A stretch of 64,000 nucleotides of DNA, from contig UQRM01000007.1 in NCBI GenBank assembly GCA_900543485.1, positions 34,690-98,689 of the forward strand, written 5' to 3'. Numbering within the stretch: position 1 is the first letter of the stretch; the number at the start of each line of letters is the position of its first letter. The notes below the pieces were generated by a model. That model had not been told where the DNA came from. It saw nothing but the letters and a program-made list of their open reading frames with translations, and did not search any database. This document shows positions 63,888 through 64,000 of this stretch, in pieces. The stretch comes from an uncultured Eubacterium sp. (GTDB lineage Bacteria > Bacillota > Clostridia > Peptostreptococcales > Anaerovoracaceae). The position numbers and the translations under genes were made by a program.

Positions 63888-64000
63888 ATCGAGTAGGAGG
63901 AAATTCCTCTGATTGGGGAATTTCCGACCTCTCACACCACCGCTCATGCGGTTCCGCAAGCGGCGGTTCAACCAACTTAACATATGACACGCCTTTCGGC
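63888..64000 (-). mobile_element. Group II intron, 3' end (domains V and VI), rest beyond the window
   Basis: On the minus strand, a 35-base hairpin beginning GAACCGCCGC and closing GCGGTGGTG (63935-63969) has the length and shape of domain V. GGAAATTCC/GGAATTTCC follows as domain VI, then CTCCTACTCGAT, the usual 3' end with the branch-point A. The intron therefore ends near 63888, about 20 bases before the MATE start codon. The reverse transcriptase gene, if present, would lie to the right of the window. Confidence 0.75.

Noticed and set aside
63867..63983. N-terminal extension of the MATE protein
   Set aside because: The extra 39 codons translate the group II intron end; the RBS and family start support 63866.

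Overview
The window looks like chromosomal DNA of an anaerobic, Gram-positive, probably spore-capable member of the Clostridia (Bacillota). The evidence is a complete clostridial S10-spc-alpha ribosomal operon, Zn-type S14, a rubrerythrin, a MurE with the meso-DAP motif, lysine and TPP riboswitches, a SpoIIQ-like M23 protein and strong AGGAGG ribosome binding sites. I cannot name the genus; an Anaerovoracaceae/Peptostreptococcales-type organism is only a guess.

Layout. 1-5 kb: truncated end of a DUF348/G5 cell-wall protein, an M20 dipeptidase with a NifU-like scaffold, a branched-chain amino-acid-type binding lipoprotein and a rubrerythrin. 5-14 kb: a surface-protein island with a giant InlB-repeat protein, a glycine-rich beta-helix-like protein and a LuxR-type regulator whose own promoter shares a palindrome with the giant gene's promoter. 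14-17 kb: a polar amino-acid ABC transporter. 17-18 kb: a hypothetical gene and two duplicated mini-XRE regulators that share an operator sequence. 18-22 kb: DUF3311, an SSS symporter and an amidohydrolase, followed by a structured non-coding element. 22-24 kb: an NhaC-type transporter under a lysine riboswitch (LysW-like). 24-40 kb: 31 genes from rplQ back to rpsJ, all on the minus strand, led by one strong promoter and a leader of about 300 nt.

40-50 kb: a GNAT enzyme, a PfkB kinase, a TGS/uridine-kinase-like protein, a YdbC/PC4 protein and a patatin. These are followed by a four-gene adenylation enzyme, carrier protein, MBOAT and SGNH cassette that resembles dlt but lacks key D-alanine residues. 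50-54 kb: a trans-sulfuration enzyme, dapF and murE in one operon. 54-58.5 kb: an AraC regulator, an APC permease, a second amidohydrolase and a DUF3237 protein. 58.7-64 kb: an aminotransferase, a SpoIIQ-like protein, TPP riboswitch-thiC and a MATE exporter. The 3' end of a group II intron runs off the right edge.

Most promising for follow-up: the dlt-like cassette with an altered adenylation pocket, the LuxR-type regulator with its phased TTCG half-site array and shared leader elements, and the structured element at 21.8-22.0 kb. All calls come from reading the sequence; no database search was run.
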